From NCBI GenBank assembly GCA_032209605.1, contig JASFXZ010000028.1, positions 8,504,941-8,568,940 of the forward strand: 64,000 bases of DNA, given 5' to 3'. The stretch is from Mactromeris polynyma. Taxonomy: Eukaryota; Mollusca; Bivalvia; Venerida; Mactridae. The position numbers and the translations under genes are program-made. Shown here in pieces: positions 13,197-23,635 of the stretch. The notes beneath the pieces were generated by a model. The model saw nothing but the letters and a program-made list of their open reading frames with translations. It searched no databases and was not told the DNA's origin. Position 1 is the stretch's first letter. The number at the start of each line of letters is the position of its first letter.

Positions 13197-13384
13197 AATA
13201 CAGCGATCAACAAGATAAGACAACTCATGCAGTCTTACCATGTCTTACCAAGTTAGACCGATTAATTACTTCCCCTGGGCTGCGAGGACTTCGAGAACTC
13301 GCGGAGAGCATGGGAATCGTGTTAATAAAGTATACTACCACAACTTGTACAAACATTTCATTCATTTATAACGCGATAAACTGA

Positions 13385-13831
13385 TGTGCGTTTTTTAGAG
13401 GTAGGGGAAATAAGCAAGAAAAGTTAGCCAATGTAGAAAAGGTAGCCGTCTAAAAAACGCTTGAACGATTCGCTAGCTATAAAATGGCGCGCGCCAGATC
13501 ACACGACACTGTTCCGCATGGTCGCCATTCTGAGGTGCGTTTTTTAGAGGTAGGAAAAGTAGAATTCTACCTAGCGCTAGGTATGGAAAGTAGCGCTGCT
13601 GTTTCTTAAACGTAGGGAAAGTAGCACCTATATCTTTAGATAGGTAGCGTGTTTTGACAGTGCTAGCTTTGCTAAACAAAATGGCGTCCATGCGGAACAG
13701 TGTCGTGTGGTCCTGCGCGCGCCATTTTGTAGCTAGCGAATCGTTCAAGCGTTTTTTAGACGGCTACATTTTCTACATTGGCTAGCTTTTCTTGCTTATT
13801 TCCCCTACCTCTAAAAAACGCACCTCTCACC
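13385..13831. mobile_element. Foldback/MITE element with ~145-bp terminal inverted repeats
   Basis: Outer ends read GTGCGTTTTTTAGAGG on the left and its complement CCTCTAAAAAACGCAC on the right, and the inverted match continues for about 145 bp (13386-13530 with 13681-13830) with only a handful of mismatches. Inside each arm about 60 bp from the end is an oppositely oriented TCTAAAAAACGC, and another direct GTGCGTTTTTTAGAGG sits at about 13531. The loop holds a perfect 16-bp palindrome, TACCTAGCGCTAGGTA, at 13568-13583. The corresponding site in the other duplication arm (about 33138) reads straight through without it. No transposase is encoded. Confidence 0.88.
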
Positions 13832-14299
13832 TGTCTACCAGTACACTTTTCTCGTATGTTTATGATTTCTGTGTAGATTCTATTTAAGAAGAAACCAAAC
13901 TTTATAAATTGTACGGTTTGTTTTGATGCTTTCTCGTCACGATGTCACGGTTCCTGACTATAAACTGAAACCAAAATATAAACTTTCATTGTATATCAAC
14001 AAATTTCAAAGCATGACTCCAATTCGCTATTTCTTTCAGTATCGTGTTTACCTAACTACCGATTATAGGGGTGTTGTATACAACCTATTCATCCGTTCAT
14101 TATTGAAAATATGATTTAAACAACCTTCACACCCTATATCCACTTTAATGGATACATCGATAATGAAAGACTTATCGAATTGGGTTTATAATTAATATAT
14201 AGAAATCGAGAGATGAGCCGTGACTGCACTCTTAATTTCCTGGTAAAAGGGGTGCACTATGTTGTGATTATACTGCGTGTACAATCAGATGAACACACA

Positions 14300-14818
14300 G
14301 ACTGAATAGTCGCGGTAGTATAGCTACATACTTATAGAATATTACTGAACAGTCGCGGTAGTATAGCTACATACATATAGAATATTACTGAACAGTCGTG
14401 GTAGTATAGCTACATACATATAGAATATTACTGAACATTCGCGGTAGTATAGCTACATACATATAGTATATTACTGAACAGTCGCGGTAGTATAGCTACA
14501 TACATATAGAATATTACTGAACAGTCGTGGTAGTATAGCTACATACATATAGAATATTACTGAACAGTCGTGGTAGTATAGCTACATACATATAGAATAT
14601 TACTGAACAGTCGCGGTAGTATAGCTACATACATATAGAATATTACTGGACAGTCGTGGTAGTATAGCTACATACATATAGAATATTACTGAACAGTCGT
14701 GGTAGTATAGCTACATACATATAGAATATTACTGAACAGTTGCGGTAGTATAGCTACATACATATAGAATATTACTGTACAGCCGCGGTAGTATAGCTAC
14801 ATACATAGAATATTACTA
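14300..14818. repeat. 43-bp minisatellite, left-arm copy, about 12 units
   Basis: Unit GAATATTACTGAACAGTCGC then GGTAGTATAGCTACATACAT and ATA. It is the reverse complement of the array at 29638-32680 in the right arm, which has about 70 units. Units vary mainly at GTCGC/GTCGT. Confidence 0.95.
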
Positions 14819-15209
14819 ATAATGCAGTGTTTGGAAACACATATAATTATAAATACGACCCATATTTGTACCCGAATTATATTCATGTTTTGCTTCGGTT
14901 TTACAGAGATCATATAACAAATCAATTCCTTTGATCGCCGTGTAGATTTGCCTCGTCAGTACAAGGGACGCAACTCGTTTTCTTTCCCATCATTTAATAA
15001 AGCGGCTGTGTCCCTTTAATCACAATGAAGAAAGCACTTGTTTTACTTAATTAACAATGTGAGTCGCACATAGTGGTTCCCTTGCCCACTGATTGCGGTA
15101 TATCATATAATTTATAGGCACATGCACTCGCAGTGTTACACAAATATATGATCAATTTAAAACCAAGTTTTCCGTTTTATCAACAAACCAATTATAGTAG
15201 CGAGAAAAA

Positions 15210-15957
15210 TGGTCGACACTTTGTCGGACCATTGCTATACATACGTAGCTAATGGTATACATGTTGCATACTGTCGACATTATGTCGGACGAAAGCTATA
15301 CATAGCTTATGGTATACATGTTGCATATTGTCGACATTATGTCGGACGATAGCTATACATAGCTTATGGTATACATGTTGCATACTGTCGACATTATGTC
15401 GGACGATAGCTATACATAGCTTATGGTATACATGTTGCATATTGTCGACATTATGTCGGACGATAGCTATACATAGCTTATGGTATACATGTTGCATATT
15501 GTCGACATTATGTCGGACAATAGTTCTACATAACTTATGGTATACATGTTGCATATTGTCGACATTATTTCGGACAATAGTTAAACATAGCTTATGGTGT
15601 ACATGTTGCATATTGTCGACATTATGTCGGACAATATTTATACATAGCTTATGGTATACATGTTGCATATTGTCGACATTATGTCGGACAATAGCTATAC
15701 ATAGTTTTTGCTATACATGTTGCATATTGTCGACATTATGTCGGACAATAGCTATACATAGTTTATGGTATACATGTTGCATATTGTCGACATTATGTCG
15801 GACAATAGCTATACATAGCTTATGGTATACATGTTGCATATTGTCGACATTATGTCGGACAATAGCTATACATAGCTTATGGTATACATGGTGCATATTG
15901 TCGATATTATGCTGAACAATAGCTATACATAGTTTATTGTATCCATGTTGCATATTT
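15210..15957. repeat. 57-bp minisatellite, about 13 copies
   Basis: Unit CATGTTGCATATTGTCGACA then TTATGTCGGACAATAGCTAT and ACATAGCTTATGGTATA. The segment TTGTCGACAT-T-ATGTCGGACAA is an imperfect palindrome with one bulged base, so every unit can form a hairpin. 57 is a multiple of 3, giving spurious 19-residue peptide repeats on both strands. The last unit grades into the inverted-repeat block that follows (GTTGCATATTTTAGACATTA). Confidence 0.94.
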
Positions 15958-16215
15958 TAGACATTAAATAAATGATTAATTGAATGGACTCATACAATGA
16001 TTAGCATTAAATGTAACGTATACTTAACAACTTTTGTAAAATCCGCACTTGCATATTTAAATATGATTGATATAATTTAGCCTGCTCAATCACACATTTT
16101 TTCAAATATATTTCATTATGCAAATCGATAGTTAATCCCGTGAATTATTTGATCCATGATGCACGAATATCTCGTGTTTTTCCTGTATGTGAACTTGCAC
16201 TTGAAATTGACAACA
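15945..16215 (+). repeat. Inverted-repeat block B, left copy
   Basis: Reverse complement of 22535-22822. Shared phrases include TTTTAGACATTAAATAAATG, TCCGCACTTGCAT, AGCCTGCTCAATC, GCAAATCGATAGTTAATCCC and TGTGAACTTGCACTTGAAAT. The homology causes two short frames, at 16132-16326 (-) and 22398-22637 (+), to share about 30 C-terminal residues. That sharing reflects the DNA duplication, not a gene family. Confidence 0.88.
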
Positions 16216-16827
16216 TATAAAATATCTGGTGATTGACACGTTGAAAGATGATAACATTGAACCGTTTATGATGTCATTCGTCAAATTACAACAGACAAAA
16301 ACGGGTGTGTTGTGGAAATAATTCAAAATGGGTTCTCACACAAACAGATACGCCTGATAATACGTTCTACATTTAATTTCATAACTTCAAGTCTGTTCAA
16401 ACTGTATTCATATCAAGGTAACGTTTAGCTATGTCGTGTTAAATTAGAGATACATTGTACAACGGTAAATCGATGTTCGATTATTTATGTAGTTTTCTTT
16501 GCTCGGTTCAGTTTATTGTACTGTTTTGCGAAAATGTAAATTGAATGTATAACGTTTTACCAATTTCTTGAAAATCATCATAGCAATTTCTATGTAGCCA
16601 GCCTGATTAGAATATACTGAAGCAAACTGCCAATGCAACACTGTAAATAATGCGCAATATTTCATTTTGTTTTTTAATTAATTCATACCCAAACCGGCAT
16701 AGGTATAAAATCATATGTGTAATAAAATGCTAACAACAAATAAAATCAACAAACAAAACAGTTTCTGAGAAACAGCACCGAATACATCTGGGTAGCAAAG
16801 TCAATTTCATGAAATTTATGTCACGTG
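16216..16827. other. Intergenic, no gene seen
   Basis: AT-rich spacer between block B and the Tc1 scrap, with no open frame or repeat I can support. Confidence 0.45.
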
Positions 16828-17040
16828 TCAGTATCGGGTGTGATCACCGTGCGCATTGATTACAGCTAAACAACGTCTTCTCATGGAATAGGTGCACCGT
16901 CGTTAGACGTTCAATGGAATATTTGCCACTCTTGCAACAATGCAGCTTCTAGCTCCGGTAACGTCTGGGGCAGATATGGGCGTGCACGTACACGTCGCCC
17001 GAGCTCATCCCAGATCTGTTCTAATTGGTGATGATTTCTT
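16828..17040 (-). pseudogene. Tc1-like transposase C-terminus
   Basis: The minus strand reads EQIWDELGRRVRAR, then LPQTLPELEAALLQEWQ, and in another frame SMRRRCLAVINAHGDHTRY before a stop. This is the end of a Tc1/IS630 DDE transposase: the (N)PIEHVWDELGRRV motif with the catalytic region just upstream, TLPELE..LLQEW, and the terminal SMRRRC.AVI.A.GGHT.Y. At least one frameshift lies between the two parts and everything before the WDELG motif is absent, including the first two acidic catalytic residues. No Tc1 terminal repeats were located nearby. Confidence 0.85.
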
Positions 17041-17551
17041 GCGATCGTACACAATGTTTTAGCCCATTATTTTATCTAGCATTGTGTTGAGGCATACTTG
17101 CTATTGATCTCATTAGTACGGTTAACAATTATTTATACACATTGAAGGTCCTGATACGTTTACGTAAGGGTTGTTAGTACAATATAAGAAATGATAAACA
17201 TGTACCTGTTTTATTGGTGATATGAAATACAATGGATAGGAATTAAATCACGAGTACACGATTAGTTTTTAAATAATTCGCATCCCAACCACTAACTGTA
17301 TTTTATTCACTAATAAATTTCAGATACCTGCTTATTATTCTGATTTGTATTCTAAACCATCACAATTCTGTTCAATTTATTTCGGGACAAAAGCTCAGTA
17401 GAGCTTGTGATTACTATGTTGTAAAAACCGACTTCTAAATGAAGTTTACTTCAAGACTGGACTTGCGCTAGTTGTTTGCGCATAATTTTTATGCAAAATG
17501 ACTGTTGACGTCATATCAGTAAATTATCGGTTAATAACATACAGGGAAAGC
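17041..17551. other. Intergenic, no gene seen
   Basis: AT-rich spacer, no supported feature. Confidence 0.45.
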
Positions 17552-17700
17552 CCTGAAACGCTTATGTAAGTAGCGTCGCAAGTGGGTTCAACTCACTTTC
17601 ATCATCTTACCTGTTTGCTGATATTTCGCCCACAATCTTGAAATGGTAGATGTGAAACAATGTAACAGACAGGACACCCGTCTCAACGACACACAGACAC
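17552..17700 (+). repeat. ~150-bp direct repeat, copy 1
   Basis: From CGCTTATGTAAGTAGCGTCG through CACCCGTCTCAACGACACAC this segment recurs in the same orientation at 21895-22055 with about 10 scattered differences. No tandem structure or coding potential; probably part of an interspersed element. Confidence 0.85.
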
Positions 17701-17899
17701 GTGGTTACCCGATAATCCGCACGATTTCCACGCGCAGCATGATTTCCGGTTTTCGTCTGAAAGGCACGTGCTGGTTCGTGCGCGATGATCAGTGTAGTCA
17801 TAATTGATTCATTGTAGAGACAGTTTATCAATGTTAAATATTTGTACAAATATGAATACAAAACAATATACGCCAACAGTTGGCAGTTTGCTTCAGTAT

Positions 17900-18830
17900 A
17901 GTTGGTTGAGCGCTGAGCTGTCACCCGGAAAGTTCGGGTTAGATTCATAAACTGAGCAGGTCATGTTCTCTATCTCAAATATATGTGGGGAAGTTGTCCG
18001 CTGTTTACTGAAGGAAAATGGAGTACTGGTTGATGATAAATTCCTGGAAAACTGGTCAGGTCAACTGACTGTCGTGTAGAACTGATAAAAGCTTGAAAAC
18101 TGAACAACTGACTGTCGTGTAGAACTGATAAAAGCTTGAAAACTGAACAACTGACTGTCGTGTAGAACTGATAAAAGCTTGAAAACTGAACAACTGACTG
18201 TCATGTAGAACTGATAAAAGCTTGAAAACTGAACAACTGACTGTCGTGTATAACTGATAAAAGCTTGAAAACTGGTCAACTGACTGTCGTGTACAACTGA
18301 TAAAAGCTTGAAAACTGAACAACTGACTGTCATGTAGAACTGATAAAAGCTTGAAAACTGAACAACTGACTGTCGTGTATAACTGATAAAAGCTTGAAAA
18401 CTGGTAAACTGACTGTCGTGTATAACTGATAAAAGCTTGAAAACTGGTCAACTGACTGTCGTGTATAACTGATAAAAGCTTGAAAACTGAACAACTGACT
18501 GTCGTGTATAACTGATAAAAGCTTGAAAACTGGTCAACTGACTGTCGTGTATAACTGATAAAAGCTTGAAAACTGGTCAACTGACTGTCGTGTATAACTG
18601 ATAAAAGCTTGAAAACTGAACAACTGACTGTCGTGTATAACTGATAAAAGCTTGAAAACTGGTCAACTGACTGTCGTGTATAACTGATAAAAGCTTGAAA
18701 ACTGGTCAACTGACTGTCGTGTATAACTGATAAAAGCTTGAAAACTGAACAACTGACTGTTGTGTAGAACTGATAAAAGCTTGAACGTGGTGCAAAACCC
18801 AGTAAAAACAAAATATGTTTCATATAAACG
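17900..18830 (+). mobile_element. tRNA-derived SINE with an amplified 3' tail
   Basis: A tRNA-like head (AGTTGGTTGAGCGCTGAGCT, with a B-box-like GGTTAGATTC) at 17900-17952 is followed by a core, GGGGAAGTTGTCCGCTG and AGTACTGGTTGATGAT, then TCCTGGAAAACTGGTCAGGT at about 18040. The tail AACTGACTGTCGTGTA..AACTGATAAAAGCTTGAA is then repeated about 17 times and ends once in CGTGGTGCAAAACCCAGTAA and an A-rich end. The single-tail copy at 9608-9864 has the same order of blocks. Confidence 0.72.
18055..18790. repeat. 43-bp minisatellite derived from the SINE tail, about 17 copies
   Basis: Unit CAACTGACTGTCGTGTATAA then CTGATAAAAGCTTGAAAACT and GGT or GAA. The unit corresponds to the tail of the SINE it sits in, and the GAAAACTGGTCA junction of each unit resembles the SINE core end GGAAAACTGGTCAGG. 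Two unit types (GGTC and GAAC) alternate in patches. The period equals that of the 14.3-kb array by coincidence; the sequences do not match. Confidence 0.95.
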
Positions 18831-19069
18831 GAAAATAACATTATGATGAATTGGGCCAAATCCCTTTGTACAGAATAATTGAAATACAATATTATATAAT
18901 AAGCGTGTGATTCACGTGAGAGTGATGTTATACTGCGCTTATTAACTGCATTAATTGTCGTATAAACGCAAACCTGTATTTGATTCAACAAACTACTGAT
19001 TGTTAAATAAGTAGATATATGTGAAATCGTGTACTTATTACAATATAAAAACGTTCCATAAAGACAATA

Positions 19070-19255
19070 CAGTCCAACCAGTCTATACTGGTCACCTATG
19101 CGACTATTTACTATATGCAGCTGATATTATTATATTCTCTAAAAGTAGTGAGGGTTTGCAAGAAGCTTTAGGCGTTTTATCGGAATATTGTGGATCAGGT
19201 TTTGAGGACAAAAAAACTCAGGTATATACACTCCCACGACTTCCAGTCACTACCT
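19070..19255 (+). pseudogene. Reverse transcriptase fragment (non-LTR type)
   Basis: Reads LLYAADIIIFSKSSEGLQEA then LGVLSEYC and KKTQVY. This is the RT catalytic box and following helix (LLYADDIVIFS.S..GLQ.AL..L..YC.......KT.V) with the first catalytic Asp changed to Ala (YADD to YAAD). About 60 residues only, no continuation on either side. Confidence 0.75.
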
Positions 19256-21082
19256 CACTGTGATGGGTTACTCTGAACTCCACAATAACCTTGGAAGGAA
19301 GAAATGCAGAATGAAGCAAGTGGTGTAGACCAACCCGCTCCTTGCCTAGAGAATGACCACTGTGTAAGAACAAATCAATTCATGTGATCATGAAAAAGGA
19401 TGGAATCACGCACGGGTAATTCAAGGGAGACAACAAATACCAATTACACAGGCATGAGAGTACTAAACGAGATTAAGGTTAAACAGCAATAGAAATCGAA
19501 AATCAGACCCGGTTACATGTATACAGGTCCGTGACAATACGAACAGCTCTACACTTGGTCAAACTCTCAAGGATATATTTCAATTATACGTATACAAGTC
19601 ACTTTTTATGTTTATAAGCACTTGTTTTCAACAAGATCATACTGCCAACTGTAGCTATTGTTTAACCAGTCACAGCTGCCAAGAAATATGATTACACAGT
19701 CACATTGTATATCTATTGGGTCATCAATACAGAACAGGATTTCAAATCTGACTAATTTTCACATTATATTAAGAAGAAAATAACAAATCCAAGTGCATGG
19801 ATCGGCCATATTTACAAAGTTTTATCTTCAGCACATCTGTCTAAAAATGTTGAGACAAAAACCATTATAATGGAATAGATGTCCTTGGGGTATGTAATTT
19901 GATATTTATCCTTTTGTTCGTGTATGTATCAACAAATACTGTCCTTGCTTTGCTTTGTTGTAATTCTCCACATGAAAAAAAATATTTCGACCTGCTTAGA
20001 TTATTCAACTGACAAGGTATTTGAAAATATCGAATGAGAATATAAGTACACCTAAACAAAGGCAGATCTCGTGTCAACATTATAACATTATGTATGTTCG
20101 TTCAAGTATTCACTTGTATTACGTTATCGATGCATTGTAAATATCTAAAGAAAAACAATTTTCATAAAAGACGAACTAAAGCTTAGTATATCACATCGAA
20201 AGATAAATTGGTTTACTGTTATTTTATCTGGCATGCGTATTAATTTGTACACCGAATATCTTGCCGTTAGTCAAACACACGGAAAAACAAAAACAACTCC
20301 ATGCACCTATTTTGTAATGTATTGGACCAGATAATATATTAATGCGTTCTCGGTTAAATCAGCACTATATTTATAAAATATAGATATATTTATTTGCGCA
20401 TTGAACACTGAAAAGTGTTTTTTTACAAAGCATCAATAATCGTTTTACAGTAATAAGCATCGTGACAAATGGCGAGAAAGCATGTACATGTAATTTAGGT
20501 TTGTGAATTTTAGAAATTTCATTATTTCGAGACAAAAAATCACGTTTTTTTTTGTCTAAATAGTCATAAACGGTTACAGATAGTTTACATGCGTTCTCGG
20601 GAGATACAGTGTATGCAATATACCGCAAAATTAAGGCATATATTACATATAACAATTATATTTAAGCCAAAATAGTATGACATATAATTATTATAATGCG
20701 ATACAACATATTGTTGAGCCATACAATTCTTGTGCATATATTTACTCATACATTCTCACACATACATATATAGATATACACGTATATACATACTATGCAT
20801 ATACACCTACACACACACACACATACATATACATATAATACATGCATGTACAAACAAAAGTAGCACAATCATTTAGGGTATACAAAACAACATTGCATTA
20901 CAACATCGGTGAATAAATATGTTTAGACAAAACATGTCTAAGTCACCATTGCATGCAGGTTTTGTCACTCAGTGAAAGCTTGGTGTACGAAAATGGCTAG
21001 GTTTCTAATTTCGGTAACATTTTCACTAGTAATTAATTGTAAAACATTGTACATATTTGGATTTGGCAATAAAAGCGTTTAA
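19251..21082. other. Intergenic, with a degenerate TA/CA microsatellite
   Basis: No gene seen. At about 20740-20860 there is a degenerate ATACATATATA/CACACACA tract; it lies on the 3' side of the minus-strand retrotransposon remnant that follows and might be that element's tail. Confidence 0.4.
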
Positions 21083-21900
21083 TTAATTTTGTTCGGCCTT
21101 TTTTGTAAATAGGACATTGTATGACAAAATAATATTCATCTTCCAACACGTTGCAGGCAATATATAATCGTTCGTTAAAAGGTACCGGTTGAGGTTTTTC
21201 CATTTTCCTGTTTCAACATATAAACGACGTGAAGACATTCTTAATTGGGACATAGATATTCTATGTTTTTTTATGTTGATAACCTCAAGATATTTATTGA
21301 AAGTAAAAGAAGTAAAGGATTTAAAGAAAATAGCTCTGGATGAGTTTTGCAGTCTTGAGTTAAAATCCTCAATCCAGGTATCGCGTATTCTTTGCTTTAC
21401 TAATGGTAACAAATACTATCGATTGGCTACTCATTGGTTCCACCAAGCATCATAAAAACCAAGCTTAGACAAAATAGACTTAACTCTTGAGACCCAATTA
21501 ATCTTACGCGGGTTTACTTTAAAATCACGTTTGAGTAAAAGATAACACTGTTTAATGTATTTGTATTCTGGGACAAAGCATTTGTTTAGCCAGTATTTAA
21601 TAATCTTGTACATTCTAGAAGCTTCCATATCATACCTGCCTAGTTCTCAATACACAACGTCATTTTGAGTCGTCAGTTTAACTCCCAATAGACGTTTACA
21701 GATATGTAAGTGCGTTTTTTCTATTTCGGTCGCATTATAGAACCCCCATACTTCGGATGAGTAATTTAATATAGGTGTGATTAATTTATCGAATAGTTCA
21801 AGAGTATGTTTTGGAGATAAATCTGTACAACTTATACAGACGTTTGTTCATTTCAAAAATTCCTTTTAGTGCTTGGCCTGCTAACAATCTGTCTTGAACA
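21083..21900 (-). pseudogene. Non-LTR retrotransposon ORF2 C-terminal remnant
   Basis: On the minus strand three short frames join into one protein: GQALKGIFEMNKRLYKL; then in another frame LELFDKLITPILNYSSEVWG, LGVKLTTQNDVVY, ELGRYDM, YKIIKYWLNK; and finally VKQRIRDTWIEDFNSRL, LRMSSRRLYVETGKW. This is the thumb and C-terminal region seen in many molluscan non-LTR polymerases (ELFDKLV.PILNY.SEVWGF, LGVK.STQN..VYGELGR, FKQRL.D.F.Q.W, LR.SSHRL.IE.GR). It is disabled by a frameshift before TLELF and by a TGA replacing Gly in VYGELGR. The RT catalytic core upstream is missing; the 5' end abuts the direct repeat at 21895. Confidence 0.82.
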
Positions 21901-22055
21901 GCCCTACAACGCTTATGTAAGTAGCGTCGCAAGTGGGTTAAACTCACTTTCATCATCTCACCTGTTTGCTGATATTTCACCCACAATCTTTAAATGGTAG
22001 ATGTAAAACAATGTAATAGACAGGACACCCGTCTCAACGACACACAGACTTGAAT
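21895..22055 (+). repeat. ~150-bp direct repeat, copy 2
   Basis: Second copy of the segment at 17552-17700, same orientation, diverging after CAACGACACACAGAC. Both copies lie between the block B inverted repeats. Confidence 0.85.
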
Positions 22056-22534
22056 AAGTCCAACATATTCTTGGCATATTAAAGACATTTGTTTACAAAA
22101 TTGTAGTGACCTTGGAATCCGGTCTTAGTCACAGAACGGTTCATGTGGGTTTTATCTATGCAAAAACCGCGGGAGATGACGTAGGTTGTCGGGGGAGTTG
22201 AGAGGCCATCTTGTGAGAAGCAGCCGTCAACACGGCGTTTTTCATCTCTGTAATGTCAGAGGAGTGGTTGAAAGCTCAGCAAGTGTCCAATTCGAGCTTC
22301 TCGACATGTCTGTATGACAGAATGCGAAAACCGGTGCGCTTTGTGACGTCATTTTACAGACTGCGTGCCTTTTGTTTCTTAGTGGCGAAAAGGAACTTTG
22401 CGATCGGCTTTAATTGACGGAAAGTATACTTGCGATGGTGTTAATGAAACGCAAATAGTGGTAATCGCAAATGAACTAGCAAATGAAAGCGATCTGCGAT
22501 TTTATGACATCGCATCGCTAATATTTGATGAAAC
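22056..22534. other. Intergenic, locally GC-richer, no gene seen
   Basis: Segment 22160-22400 is less AT-rich than its surroundings with several CpGs, which could mark an old promoter or a recent insertion. No exon or core promoter element is clear enough to call. Confidence 0.35.
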
Positions 22535-22822
22535 GCACCCCAGATATTTTATATGTTGTCAATTTCAAGTGCAAGTTCACATACAGGAAAAACTCGAGAT
22601 TCACGTGAATCACAGATCGCATAAATCACGGGATTAACTATCGATTTGCATAATGAAATATATTTGATAAAATGTTTGATTGAGCAGGCTAAATTATGTC
22701 AATCATATTTAAAAATGCAAGTGCGGATTTTACAAAAGTTTTAAAGTATACGTTACATTTAATGCTAATCATTGAATGAGTCCATTCAATTAATCATTTA
22801 TTTAATGTCTAAAATATGCAAC
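22535..22822 (-). repeat. Inverted-repeat block B, right copy
   Basis: Reverse complement of 15945-16215. The homology runs right up to ATGCAAC at 22822, which corresponds to the edge of the 57-bp array in the left copy; the 19-bp array begins at the next base. Confidence 0.88.
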
Positions 22823-23635
22823 AAGACAGTGTACGGAGCAGGAGACAGTGTACGGAGCAGGAGACAGTGTACGGAGCATGAGGCAGTGTACGGAGCAGGA
22901 GGCAGTGTACGGAGCATGAGACAGTGTACGGAGCATGAGGCAGTGTGCGGAGCATGAGACAGAGTACTGAGCAGGAGACAGTGAACGGAGCATGAGACAG
23001 TGTACGGAGCATGAGACAGTGTACGGAGCATGAGGCAGTGTACGGAGCATGAGACAATGTACGGAGCAGCAGGCAGTGTACGGAGCATGAGGTAATGTAC
23101 GGAGAAGCAGGCAGTATACGGAGCAGCAGGCAGTGTACGGAGCAGCAGGCAATTTACGGAGCTGGAGACAGTGTTTTTAGCATGTAGCAGTGTATGGAGC
23201 AGGAGGCAGTGTACGGAGCAGGAGACAGTGTTCGGAGCAGGGGGCAGTGTACGGAGCAGGAGACGGTGTACGGTGCAGGAGACAGTGTACGGAGCAGAAT
23301 ACAGTGTACGGAGCAGGAGACAGTGTACGGAGCATGAAACAGTATAGGAGCATGATGCAGTGTGCGGAACATGAGACAGTGTACGGAGCAAGAGGCAGTG
23401 TGCGGAGCAGGAGACAGTGTACGGAGCAAGAGGCAGTGTGCGGAACATGAGACAGTGTACGGAACAAGAGGCAGTGTGCGGAACATGAGACAGTGTACGG
23501 AGCAAGAGGCAGTGTGCGGAACATGAGACAGTGTACGGAGCAAGAGGCATTGTGCGGAACATGAGACAGTGTACGGAGCAAGAGGCATTGTGCGGAACAT
23601 GAGACAGTGTACGGAGCAAGAGGCAGTGGATGACT
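22822..23635. repeat. 19-bp minisatellite, about 42 copies
   Basis: Unit GGAGCAGGAGACAGTGTAC with A/T, A/G and T/C variants. From about 23345 a two-unit pattern (AACATGAGACAGTGTACGGA then GCAAGAGGCAGTGTGCGG) repeats six or seven times, a 38-bp higher-order unit. 19 is not a multiple of 3, so several overlapping minus-strand frames stay open; none is a gene. Confidence 0.95.

Larger units (their letters stand above)
13197..15095 (+). repeat. Left arm (A) of large inverted duplication
   Basis: Reverse-complement homologous to 28840-33330. Matching landmarks in order: CAGCGATCAAC at 13200 with the region near 33318; the block at 13187-13384 with 33139-33333; 13923-14114 with 32853-33044; the 43-bp array; 14820-15060 with 29400-29630; and the AGTGGTTCCCTTGC block at 15074 with the 62-bp array. 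Over the 192 bp at 13923-14114 I count 16 mismatches to the other arm (about 8%), changing 9 of 63 residues if it were coding. The two arms differ by a foldback insertion and by array sizes. Confidence 0.88.

Noticed and set aside
13923..14114. 63-codon frame conserved in both duplication arms (also 32853-33044)
   Set aside because: Retention follows from recent duplication: 16 differences in 192 bp, 10 of them changing residues. No clear sign of purifying selection and no recognisable domain.
14300..18790. Common origin for the two 43-bp arrays at 14.3 and 18.06 kb
   Set aside because: Only the period agrees; unit sequences do not align, and the second derives from a SINE tail.
22398..22637. 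79-codon frame sharing a C-terminus with a frame at 16132-16326
   Set aside because: The shared 30 residues come from the inverted DNA repeat B/B'; the N-terminal parts are unrelated and no domain is seen.
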